DNA from: Gordonia sp. ABSL11-1
GTDB taxonomy: Bacteria; Actinomycetota; Actinomycetes; Mycobacteriales; Mycobacteriaceae
Length of the DNA: 64,000 nt
NCBI RefSeq assembly: GCF_030315685.1
Contig: NZ_JASXSI010000014.1
Location: 1-64,000 of the forward strand
Reading direction: 5' to 3'
The notes below the pieces were generated by a model. That model was not told the origin of the DNA. It did no database searches and saw nothing but the letters and a program-made list of their open reading frames with translations. The position numbers and the translations under genes are program-made. Below are positions 19,815 to 28,498 of this stretch, one piece after another (positions within the stretch are counted from its first letter, which is position 1; each line of letters begins with the position of its first letter).

Positions 19815-20190
19815 CGCCGACCCTCCCTTCGCGGCTTGGTGCACACAGCGATGGCGTGTCGCCGTGCGTCTGGCCTTGATAGATGATACCGATTCTGCCC
19901 ATGACGTCGGGGTTCACGTCAATCCAGCACCGCACGCAACACCGGCACCACCGACGTCGTGGCCGTCACCCTACCGCCGTCATGCCCCCTGACCAGGGAA
20001 TCCGGCCTTATTCTCGATGGTGAATTCGGCATCGGTGACACCAAACACGCGGCTTCCGACCATGCGCTCGGGTTGCAACGCGTGCGTATGGTGGCAGCCC
20101 GTGTCTTCGCTCGACTCTCGGCACTGCTCGCCGAGTTTTACTTCGCGTGGGGCTACTTGCTATCGTCTTCGAGTCTCACGCAGACGTCAC
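19815..20190. other. Intergenic between fhaA and tRNA-Leu
   Basis: 376 bases holding the divergent promoters of fhaA (minus) and tRNA-Leu (plus). A TATCAT-like -10 candidate for fhaA is seen near 19885 on the minus strand, but a matching -35 is not convincing. No coding content is apparent. Confidence 0.4.
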
Positions 20191-20276
20191 GGGCGAGTGG
20201 CGGAATGGCAGACGCGCTGGCTTCAGGTGCCAGTGTCCTTCGGGACGTGGGGGTTCAAGTCCCCCTTCGCCCACCA
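20191..20276 (+). tRNA. tRNA-Leu (anticodon CAG)
   Basis: 86 bases. Acceptor GGGCGAG pairs with TTCGCCC (last pair G·U), discriminator A and encoded CCA at 20274-20276. Anticodon stem CTGGC/GCCAG encloses loop TTCAGGT with anticodon CAG at 20224-20226, reading CUG. A long variable arm (TGTCCTTCGGGACG) marks a class II tRNA, and the T arm is GGGGG-TTCAAGT-CCCCC. Same position, after fhaA, as leuT in M. tuberculosis. The accessory island begins directly downstream. Confidence 0.97.
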
Positions 20277-20304
20277 CGAGCGGTTCAGCTCAAATCGGTA
20301 CATC

Positions 20305-20344
20305 AGGTCAGGTTGCGGATATGCGGCCTGACCTCTTGTTTTAT
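20305..20344 (+). terminator. Intrinsic terminator after tRNA-Leu
   Basis: AGGTCAGG (20305-20312) pairs perfectly with CCTGACCT (20327-20334), followed by CTTGTTTT. Stem of 8 bp, 14-base loop and a T-rich tail about 30 bases after the tRNA 3' end. Confidence 0.75.
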
Positions 20345-20350
20345 GTTGCC

Positions 20351-20382
20351 AACCCCGCTGGGTCCGCAGACCCTGGGGTTTT
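20351..20382 (+). terminator. Second tandem terminator after tRNA-Leu
   Basis: AACCCC-GC-TGGGTC-CGCA-GACCC-T-GGGGTTTT: AACCCC (20351-20356) pairs with GGGGTT (20375-20380), with an inner GGGTC/GACCC stem and a TTTT tail at 20379-20382. The rest of 20383-20636 shows no gene; the promoter of the restriction operon should lie there. Confidence 0.65.
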
Positions 20383-20636
20383 GGGATTGGTCCGTCGGCA
20401 GTCCCCCGCGCGCCAGATTGTGCGTCCATCCGCAACCGGATGCCTTCAGCTGGCCTCATGCCGGACACGAGGCATCCCGCCCTCGTTCTTCGCGCCACGC
20501 CGATACGATTAGCTGCGCAGGAGGCTGTCGGTACGCGAGTCTAGGGAAACCGCTGTGCGCGGAGGCGGCAGCGCCCACCTGGCTATTCACGTGTGGATCG
20601 CCGTGAGGGGCGAGTGCTCCGCATTGAGAGAACGGA

Positions 20637-22194
20637 ATGTGGTTGAAGACGACGGATCTGGCAAAGGTGAAGAGCACGTTGTGGGCTGCGGCGGACGAGT
20701 TGCGAGCCAACTCGAAGTTGACGCCGGTGCAATACCGAAACCCAGTGCTCGGTCTGGTGTTCCTGGCATACGCGGAGAACCGCTTCGAGGCCGTGCGTGG
20801 CGAAGTCGAAGCGAAGGCGTCTGCCCGCAACCCTGCAACGATCGCTGACTACAAAGCCAAGTCGGTGTTGTACGTACCAGACCAGTCTCGGCTCTCTTAC
20901 CTGAACGATCTGCCCGAGGGTGACGACATCGGTAAGGCCGTCGACGAGGCGATCAAGGCGATCGAGGCGGCCAATCCAGAGCTGAAGGACATCCTGCCGC
21001 GCGGCTACCAGAAGCTCGAACGCTCAACCTTGATCGAGCTACTGCGCTTGTTCGCGCCGCTGCCCACCCAGCTCGAAGGAGACGCCTTCGGGTTCATCTA
21101 CGAAGACTTCCTCTCAAACTTCGCCGCGCAAGAGGGCAAAGGTGGCGGTGAGTACTTCACGCCGTACTCGATCGTCCGGCTGATCGTCGACATCTTGGAG
21201 CCATTCGAAGGGCGCGTGTTCGACCCAGCCTGCGGATCGGGGGGCATGTTCGTTCAGTGCGCGAAATTCGTTGAGCGCCACCATGAATCAGCTTCGCGTA
21301 AACTGTCAGTCTTCGGCACAGAGAAGACTGAAGACACGGTCCCTTTGGGCCAAGATGAACCTCGCCCTGCATGGACTCTCCGGCGACATCCGGCAGGCCA
21401 ACAGCTACTACGAAGACCCACACAAGGCGGTGGGCGCCTTCGACTACGTCATGGCCAACCCCCCGTTCAACGTCGACAAGGTCAAGAAGGACCAGATCGC
21501 AGGCGACAAACGATTCCCCTTCGGGCTACCCAAGCCCGACAACGCCAACTACCTGTGGATTCAGGAGTTCTACGCCGCCCTCGGCCCGACGGGTAGAGCG
21601 GGCTTCGTCATGGCGAACTCTGCGGGCGACGCTGGTCACTCGGAGAAGGAAATCCGCAGGCAGATCATCGAATCGGGCGCGGTCGATGTGATGGTCGCAA
21701 TCAGCTCCAACTTCTTCTATACAGTCACCCTCCCGGTGACACTGTGGTTCCTGGACAAGGCCAAGGCAGGAACGCCGCGCGAGGACTCTGTGCTGTTTCT
21801 CGACGCCAGACATACATACCGGCAGATTGACCGCGCGCACCGCGACTTCATGCCCGAGCAGATCGAGTTCCTCGCCAACGTAGTGCGGCTTTACCGAGGA
21901 GAAAACGTCGAAACGCTCGCTGGCAGCGAGGTATTGCTCAAAGAGCATTTTCCCGATGGTAAGTACGTCGATGTCGCTGGTTTGTGCAAGGTCGCGGCGC
22001 GCACCGAGATTGCAGATCAAGGATGGAGCCTCAACCCCGGGCGCTACACGGGCTCCGCCGTCGTGTCCGAGAACGACGAGGACTTCACAGCAAGACTCGA
22101 AGAGCTGTATGAAGAATTCACGCGGCTCAGTGACGACGCCGAGGGTCTGCGGTCGAGCGTCGACACCGCCCTTCTGCGGATTCTCCAATCATGA
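20637..22194 (+). pseudogene. hsdM: hsdM, type I DNA methyltransferase (frameshifted)
   Basis: N6-adenine methyltransferase subunit of a type I restriction-modification system. The first frame encodes the N-terminal helical domain and SAM motif [11 protein letters not shown] (about residues 195-205). The frame is then lost after residue 236, in GTEKTEDTV. The second frame resumes with AKMNLALHG, carries the catalytic NPPF motif (in [11 protein letters not shown]) and runs to the C-terminus. Removing one G from GGG at 21347-21349 restores a continuous 518-residue protein of normal length. The stop overlaps hsdS (ATGA). Either a true inactivating insertion or a sequence error; no long homopolymer suggests phase variation. 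Confidence 0.85.
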
Positions 22195-23462
22195 GCCAAT
22201 GGACCGGTAGACCCATCAAAGATGTGTGCTTCGCGGTCGTGGACTGCGTGAACAAGACTGCGCCATCACAGGCGGAACCCACTCCCTACAAGATGCTTCG
22301 GACCACAAACGTGCGAGGAGGATGGGTCGACACAACCAACGTGAAATACGTCGATGAGCCGACGTATGCGAAGTGGACCCGACGGATGGTTCCGGAACCG
22401 GGTGACATCATTTTGACCCGCGAAGCGCCCTTCGGCGACGTCGGAATGCTCAGAAGCAATGACCAGGTTTTTCTTGGCCAGCGACTTGTGATGTACCGCC
22501 CTGATCCCCATGAGTGCGATCCTGACTTCTTGATGTACAGCATGATGGGACCGACCGTGCAGGCCGAACTTAAGAGCCTTGGCTCTGGGTCGACGGTTGA
22601 GCACCTGAGAGTGCCAGACTGCGAGAAGATCACCATTCCTTGTCCTTCGCTGGACGATCAGAAGCGAATCGGTTCGATTCTCCGATCGTTGGACGAACTG
22701 ATCGAGAACAACAGACGGCGGGTGGAAGTGCTGGAGGAGATGGCGCGAGCCATCTACCGCGAGTGGTTCGTGAAGTTCCGCTACCCCGGCCACGAAGACG
22801 TCCTCCTCGTCGACTCCGCCCTCGGCCCAGTCCCCAATGGTTGGGATACACCAAGGCTGTCGAACCTTGTTTCAACGCAGTACGGGTATACGGAATCTGC
22901 GTCGAGCGAGCCAATCGGTCCCAGGTACCTGCGCGGGATGGATATTAACAAGAAGAGCTATATCGATTGGTCAACTGTGCCGTTCTGTCACATTGACCCA
23001 TCGATCAGTCCCAAGTTTAGAATTAGTGTGGGCGATATATTTGTAATACGAATGGCCGATCCGTGGAAAATAGGAATCTGCGAAGAGGATATTGACGCTG
23101 TCTTTGCTTCGTATCTAGTTCGCATGCGTCCGAAAAGCGGGCAGCTGATCCCGTATTACTTGTTCTTTACTCTGAGCCACGATGCATATCAAGACTGGGT
23201 AACCGGCGCGAGTACGGGTTCGACTCGGAAGAGTGCGAGTGCAAAGGTTATGACAGAGCCGCGCATCATCCTCCCTCCGCAAGGAGTCCAGGTTGCATTT
23301 AATGATGCGGTCAGGCCTCTTCGAGAGACGATGAGGAACCTGACTCAGAACAATGCGAAGTTGACTGCACTTCGCGACCTACTCTTACCGAAGCTGGTTA
23401 CTGGACAGATCGACGTGTCCGCACTTGACCTGGATGCACTGGTGGGAGATCGGGTGGCGTGA
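22191..23462 (+). CDS. hsdS: Type I restriction specificity subunit HsdS
   Basis: 423 residues. Two target-recognition domains (about residues 1-155 and 210-365) are each followed by a helical spacer: [21 protein letters not shown] after the first and the [16 protein letters not shown] segment after the second. These hold the DNA-binding halves apart and set a bipartite recognition site. The second recognition domain (about 22880-23300) is much AT-richer than the first, as expected for a swapped module. Four-base overlaps with hsdM and hsdR show a single operon. The recognised sequence cannot be read from the gene. Confidence 0.93.
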   Translation: MSQWTGRPIKDVCFAVVDCVNKTAPSQAEPTPYKMLRTTNVRGGWVDTTNVKYVDEPTYAKWTRRMVPEPGDIILTREAPFGDVGMLRSNDQVFLGQRLVMYRPDPHECDPDFLMYSMMGPTVQAELKSLGSGSTVEHLRVPDCEKITIPCPSLDDQKRIGSILRSLDELIENNRRRVEVLEEMARAIYREWFVKFRYPGHEDVLLVDSALGPVPNGWDTPRLSNLVSTQYGYTESASSEPIGPRYLRGMDINKKSYIDWSTVPFCHIDPSISPKFRISVGDIFVIRMADPWKIGICEEDIDAVFASYLVRMRPKSGQLIPYYLFFTLSHDAYQDWVTGASTGSTRKSASAKVMTEPRIILPPQGVQVAFNDAVRPLRETMRNLTQNNAKLTALRDLLLPKLVTGQIDVSALDLDALVGDRVA

Positions 23463-26400
23463 TGATGGCACGGGGTCCGGAGTACGACTACGTCGAGAAG
23501 CCCAGCATGGAGTTGTTGGAAGAACTCGGGTGGACCCCCGTCGATGCGTTCCACGAAGTCCTCGGTGCCGAGGGCACCTTGGGCCGTGACTCCCAGCATG
23601 ATGTCATCCTCACTCACCGTCTGCGTTTCGCGATGCGCAAACTGAATGTGGAGGACGTGCCCGACCTGTCGATCGAGGAGGCAGTCGAGGTGCTGACTAA
23701 AGACCGCTCGGTGATGGATCGAGTTCGCGCCAACCAGGAAGTCTATGACCTGCTGCGCGATGGCTATCAGGCTGAGTGGCTAGATGATAACGGAGACAAG
23801 CGAATTGAGGTCCTCCGTTACGTCGACCTGCGAGACCCGTTGAGCAACGATCTGCTGGCGGTACAGCAAATGTGGGTGAAGGGGCCGCTGCACAGCCGTC
23901 GCCTTGACGTGGCCCTCTTCGTCAACGGCGTGCCGTTGGTGGTGCTGGAGTTCAAGGAGCCGAATGCGCCGGTCAAGTCGGCCTACGACGACAACTTGAC
24001 CGACTACCGGGACACTATTCCGCAACTCTTCGTGCCCAATTGCCTTGTCCTGCTGTCTAATGGCAGCGAAGCGAAAGTTGGCTCGACGTATGCGCCGTGG
24101 GACTTCTTCTCGGACTGGAAAGTCATCGACGCCTTCGGAGCACGCAGCGAGATCGCTTTGCAGACAGCACTGCGCGGCACCTGCGACCCTGCGACCCTTC
24201 TGGACCTATTTGAGAACTTCGTTGCCTACATGGAACGGCCAGGTGGGCTGATCAAGATCGTTGCGCGTTCGCACCAGTACCTGGGTGTCTACGCTGCAAT
24301 CGAGAATCTTCATCGAGCGCGCGAAGTCCACGACAAACGCCTCGGCGTCTTCTGGCACACCCAGGGATCGGGCAAGAGCCTGTCGATGCTGTGGTTCACC
24401 CAGAAGGTACTTCGTCACGTCCGAGGCAAGTGGACCTTCGTAATGGTCACGGACAGAACAGAACTCGACACACAACTCCACGGAGAGTTTGCCGATGCAG
24501 GTGCGGTCCCTCCTGAGGCTCGGGTCCATGCCGACTCCATCGTGCATCTCCGGGAACTACTGGCGGCAGACCACCGCTACGTCTTCACCCTGATCCAGAA
24601 GTTCCAACCGTTCAAGGGCGAGCGGCAAATGCCGGTGCTGTCCGACCGGTCCGACATCATCGTCATCACCGACGAGGCCCACCGGAGCCAATACGACACT
24701 CTCGCTCTCAACATGCGAACGGCACTGCCCAACGCTTCGATGATGGGGTTCACCGGGACGCCGTTGATTGCCGGCGAAGAGCAGGCGACCCGCCAGCAGT
24801 TCGGCGACTACGTCAGTATCTATAACTTCGGCGACGCCATCGAAGACGGCGCCACGGTCCCGCTCTACTACGAGAACCGCATTCCCGAGTTACAACTCAC
24901 GAACGCGGACTTCGCCGATGAGCTCGACGCTCTCCTTGAGGAAGCCGAGCTCGACGAAGACTCTGAGGGAGCCCTGGTTCGCCAATTCGGCACCCAGTAC
25001 ACCCTTCTGACCCGTCCTGAACGCTTGAATACCCTCGCCAAGGATCTTGTCGCGCACTTCGTCGGACGTGGCTTCTCTGGCAAGGCAATGTACGTCGGCC
25101 TCGACAAAGCGGCCGCCGTGAGAATGTATGACCTTGTCCAGGAAGCGTGGGCCGAGTACCTCGCCGATCTGAAGCGTCAACACGACGCACTACCGCCGTT
25201 GGAGCGACCATGGCTGGCCTCGCGGATCGAGCTGATGGAGACGACGGATATGGCTGTCGTCGTCTCGCAAAGTCAGAACGAGCTGAAGATGCTCGACGAC
25301 CTCGGCCTCGACATCCGGCCCCACCGCGAGCGCATGAACCGCGAGGATCTTGCCGAGAAGTTCAAAGATCCGGACGATCCGTTGCGGCTGGTGTTTGTGT
25401 GCGCGATGTGGATGACAGGGTTCGACGCACCGAGCGTGTCGACCATCTACTTGGACCGCCCGATGAAGAACCACACCCTCATGCAGACCATCGCGCGCGC
25501 CAACCGAGTCTTCCCCGACAAGGACAACGGTCTCATCGTCGATTACGTCGGTGTCTTCCGGAACCTGGAGAAGGCACTCGCTGTCTACGGCGCGGCGAAG
25601 GAGGGAGACTCGCCGATTGAGATCATCGATGCGCTTGTGCGCGAGCTCGATTCGGCTGTGGCCGACGTGGTCACCTTCTGCGCTGGTGCTGGCGTCGACC
25701 TGATTGCGATGCGCGATGCCGAGGGCTTCGACCACGTCGCGAAACGCGACGCCGCTGTCGAGGCTCTGCTGGTCGATGAGCAGACTCGCAACGACTTCAC
25801 GGTCAAGGCGCGGCAGGTCCGACGACTGTTCAAGGCACTCCTCCCGAATCCGAAAGCCATAGACCAGCAGCGCAACGTCGCCGCGATCCGAGTTCTGGCT
25901 GAACGCATTCACGAGGTCACCAAGCCACCGACCCCTGACATCGAAACGGTCGCCGACGCTGTAGACGCACTCTTGGATCGTTCGGTTGGCGCCGAGGAGT
26001 ATGTCATCCGCGCTGCGGCTGAGGGCAGCGAGCCGGACCCGCTGATTGACCTGTCGCAGATCGATTTTGACGGGCTGGCAGCGAAGCTCGCGGGCCGCAA
26101 GCGTGCCGAGACTGACCGGATGGCTCAGCTCCTTCGGCAACAGGCGGTCGGCGCGGCATTGCGTAATCCGACACGGTACGAATTGGTCGAGAGGATCGAG
26201 CAGTTGATCGCCGACTACAACGCAGGCAGCGTCAACATCGACGAGTACCTTCGCCGCCTGATCGAACTTTCGAAAACCCTTACTGCGGAGGAGGAGCGAG
26301 CGGTCCGCGAGGGCATGAGCGAGGAGGAGCTCGCGATCTTCGACCTCCTCACCCAACCCGACCCCGTCCTCACTGCAGAGGAACGCAAGACGGTTCAGGC

Positions 26401-26788
26401 AAGTGCAAAGGCCCTACTGGAGCACCTACATGAGAAGCTCGTGCAGGATTGGCGCCGGAAGGTTGACGTGATGAACGACGTCAACAGCACAATCCGCCGG
26501 GTCCTCGATGCTAGTCTACCCGAGACGCCCTACACCGTCGACATCTTCCGCGAGAAGGTCCAACTCGTCTACGACCACGTACTCAGCGCCTACGGAGACG
26601 ACGGCGAGAGCGTCTACAGTCGGCGCGTTGACTTCGGATTTACAGACCAAACCGTAGGGATCGAACCTTCGGGATCGATCGACGTGAACAAGGTTGCTGA
26701 CGACGTAGTGACGCGGATCCACGCTGATCCGGCATTTGCCGTACGCATCGCCCAACAGCTCGGGCAGCCATCAACTGGCAGTCAGTGA
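23459..26788 (+). CDS. hsdR: Type I restriction endonuclease subunit HsdR
   Basis: 1109 residues. Nuclease domain of PD-(D/E)xK type with D150 and E164-F-K166 (in VVLEFKEPNAP). Superfamily 2 motor with Walker A QGSGKS near 302-307, motif II TDEAH (VITDEAHRSQYD), motif III GFTGTPL and motif VI MQTIARANRV. A long C-terminal helical region contacts the methylase core. It translocates and cuts unmethylated DNA. All motor and nuclease motifs are intact, which would be dangerous to the host if hsdM were really dead. Start GTG-ATG-ATG overlaps the hsdS stop. Confidence 0.95.
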   Translation: MMMARGPEYDYVEKPSMELLEELGWTPVDAFHEVLGAEGTLGRDSQHDVILTHRLRFAMRKLNVEDVPDLSIEEAVEVLTKDRSVMDRVRANQEVYDLLRDGYQAEWLDDNGDKRIEVLRYVDLRDPLSNDLLAVQQMWVKGPLHSRRLDVALFVNGVPLVVLEFKEPNAPVKSAYDDNLTDYRDTIPQLFVPNCLVLLSNGSEAKVGSTYAPWDFFSDWKVIDAFGARSEIALQTALRGTCDPATLLDLFENFVAYMERPGGLIKIVARSHQYLGVYAAIENLHRAREVHDKRLGVFWHTQGSGKSLSMLWFTQKVLRHVRGKWTFVMVTDRTELDTQLHGEFADAGAVPPEARVHADSIVHLRELLAADHRYVFTLIQKFQPFKGERQMPVLSDRSDIIVITDEAHRSQYDTLALNMRTALPNASMMGFTGTPLIAGEEQATRQQFGDYVSIYNFGDAIEDGATVPLYYENRIPELQLTNADFADELDALLEEAELDEDSEGALVRQFGTQYTLLTRPERLNTLAKDLVAHFVGRGFSGKAMYVGLDKAAAVRMYDLVQEAWAEYLADLKRQHDALPPLERPWLASRIELMETTDMAVVVSQSQNELKMLDDLGLDIRPHRERMNREDLAEKFKDPDDPLRLVFVCAMWMTGFDAPSVSTIYLDRPMKNHTLMQTIARANRVFPDKDNGLIVDYVGVFRNLEKALAVYGAAKEGDSPIEIIDALVRELDSAVADVVTFCAGAGVDLIAMRDAEGFDHVAKRDAAVEALLVDEQTRNDFTVKARQVRRLFKALLPNPKAIDQQRNVAAIRVLAERIHEVTKPPTPDIETVADAVDALLDRSVGAEEYVIRAAAEGSEPDPLIDLSQIDFDGLAAKLAGRKRAETDRMAQLLRQQAVGAALRNPTRYELVERIEQLIADYNAGSVNIDEYLRRLIELSKTLTAEEERAVREGMSEEELAIFDLLTQPDPVLTAEERKTVQASAKALLEHLHEKLVQDWRRKVDVMNDVNSTIRRVLDASLPETPYTVDIFREKVQLVYDHVLSAYGDDGESVYSRRVDFGFTDQTVGIEPSGSIDVNKVADDVVTRIHADPAFAVRIAQQLGQPSTGSQ

Positions 26789-26975
26789 TCGTGGTGGAGC
26801 GAGTGTTTGCCCGGCTGGTCTCGCAATTGGGTGTGTGCAGTGGTGCGCTGATCGGCGACATAGTCAGAGACAGATCACCGGCTCCGACTGCGTGGTGGTC
26901 GCGGGACCTATACTACGGAATGTCAATAAGGAAGAATCACCGTAGCCCGATTTTGCAAACAGAAGGGGGTCGATT

Positions 26976-28451
26976 GTGGGTAGACCCGCGTATGCAGATC
27001 TGTATTTCGGACTAAGCGACGCCGTGAACGAGGCGAAAAAGGATCCAGATCAGTTCTTCAAGAGCTACGTCAATATTGATAACATCGTAGAAGAGGTAAT
27101 TGCGGGAAATCGAACCTTCGTATTTGGGCCCAAGGGCACTGGAAAGTCGGCTCTTGGGTTGTGGGTCGAGTCCGACATAGATGATGTTTGCGCGCAAGTT
27201 AGGGACGCTGCGTCGTTGCCGTTGGCTGATATCCCTAATCTGCAAACGGGCCAAGCCGCGGGCGTGGAGCGCACGGTGACTGCATGGAAGTTCATCCTTC
27301 TCTGTAACTATATCGCACTACTGCGTCGAGACAATGCGTGCAAATTAAAGAATACGCGTGAGGTTGATCGTGTGACGCGTCTTCTCCGTGGCTACGGATT
27401 TATGGGTGACGCTTCCGGCAAGGCGCTTCTTAAGGTCGCCACAACCACGGTAGAGATTCCAATTCCTAAGGTTGGAAGCATCTACAAGAAAGAATCAAAA
27501 TCGGCACTGAATATATTCTCGTTAATTCCGTACTTAGAGGACTGGGTATCTTCGGCGGAGTCACCGAATCGGCATGTATTGTTTGTCGACGGGCTCGACT
27601 CGATATATCTGAACGACCAACGCTACGACGAGAGTTTGGCAGCATTGGTTCAGGCATCCTATAGGCTGAACCAATCATTGGGTGCAGCCGGAGCGACGGG
27701 CTCAATAGTGTTGCTTCTGAGAAACGATGTATTCTCAAGGGTCTCGCTGCGACTGCCCGACTCTCAGAAGATGCGCGATGACTTTGGCGTGGACTTGGAC
27801 TGGAGAATACTTACTGGATCCGCCGGGCGGCACGCGCCGCTATTCAAACTTGTTAACGACAAAGTCTCTGCTGCGGCAGGTGTGAATCTCGAAGTATTGG
27901 ACTACTTTCCACAGAAGATCCGAGTCGGCAGCAATCGTGAGATTCCGACCATGCAGTATCTCCTAAATCTGACGCGACACACCCCAAGAGATCTATTACG
28001 CCTTTTCGATGAAATTCGAAAGGTTGCAGCGGCCCAAGTGATTCCAAGCGGCCCCGACCGTCTCTCGTACAGCGCCATTCGAGAAGGGGTTGTCCAGTAT
28101 TCTACAAAGTACTTTGTCAACGCCGTTAAGAACGAGTTCGCTGGCTATGAAGGCGGGCCGGATGCTGCACAAGATGCGGTTACAGCTCTTCAATACCTCG
28201 GATCTCAGAAGTTTAGTCGAGATGACTTTAGACGAACCCTATCGGATGCAAAAGGCGTTTCTGCGACGGATCCAGATGTTGACCGCTTGCTCAAGCTCTT
28301 GTTCTTCGCTGGAGCTATTGGAAACCTAGTTGGAAACGATAGCTATATGCGCTTTTATCATCGCCGAGACGACTCGGAAATCTACCTGCGCGGCCCGCTG
28401 ATTCTCCATGGAACCTTGTGTCATGCCTGGAACGTCCCATTCGGAATTTAA
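26976..28451 (+). CDS. P-loop ATPase, Sll1717-like
   Basis: 491 residues from GTG 26976, with AGAAGGGGG well placed upstream. Walker A GPKGTGKSA at residues 51-59 and Walker B VLFVDGLD at 201-208, followed by a helical/winged C-terminal region (TRHTPRDLLRLFDEIRK). This arrangement fits the Sll1717 family of STAND-like P-loop ATPases, often found in defence neighbourhoods; the attribution is from memory of the family. AT-rich and with non-host codon use, it lies 187 bases after hsdR in the same direction and converges on the subtilase gene. It may be cargo carried with the restriction system. No effector domain is visible at either end. Confidence 0.7.
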   Translation: MGRPAYADLYFGLSDAVNEAKKDPDQFFKSYVNIDNIVEEVIAGNRTFVFGPKGTGKSALGLWVESDIDDVCAQVRDAASLPLADIPNLQTGQAAGVERTVTAWKFILLCNYIALLRRDNACKLKNTREVDRVTRLLRGYGFMGDASGKALLKVATTTVEIPIPKVGSIYKKESKSALNIFSLIPYLEDWVSSAESPNRHVLFVDGLDSIYLNDQRYDESLAALVQASYRLNQSLGAAGATGSIVLLLRNDVFSRVSLRLPDSQKMRDDFGVDLDWRILTGSAGRHAPLFKLVNDKVSAAAGVNLEVLDYFPQKIRVGSNREIPTMQYLLNLTRHTPRDLLRLFDEIRKVAAAQVIPSGPDRLSYSAIREGVVQYSTKYFVNAVKNEFAGYEGGPDAAQDAVTALQYLGSQKFSRDDFRRTLSDAKGVSATDPDVDRLLKLLFFAGAIGNLVGNDSYMRFYHRRDDSEIYLRGPLILHGTLCHAWNVPFGI

Positions 28452-28498
28452 TTAGAAGGGTGCGCGCCGCGTCTTGTCTAGGTAGTGACGATGTTCCG

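Noticed and set aside
21347-21349. Phase-variable hsdM
   Set aside because: A three-base run is too short for slippage-driven switching; mutation or sequencing error is more likely.
26785-27015. 76-codon frame overlapping the hsdR stop and the Sll1717-like ATPase start
   Set aside because: The start overlap is tempting, but it runs 40 bases into the ATPase gene, which has its own good ribosome-binding site, and the protein has no recognisable character.
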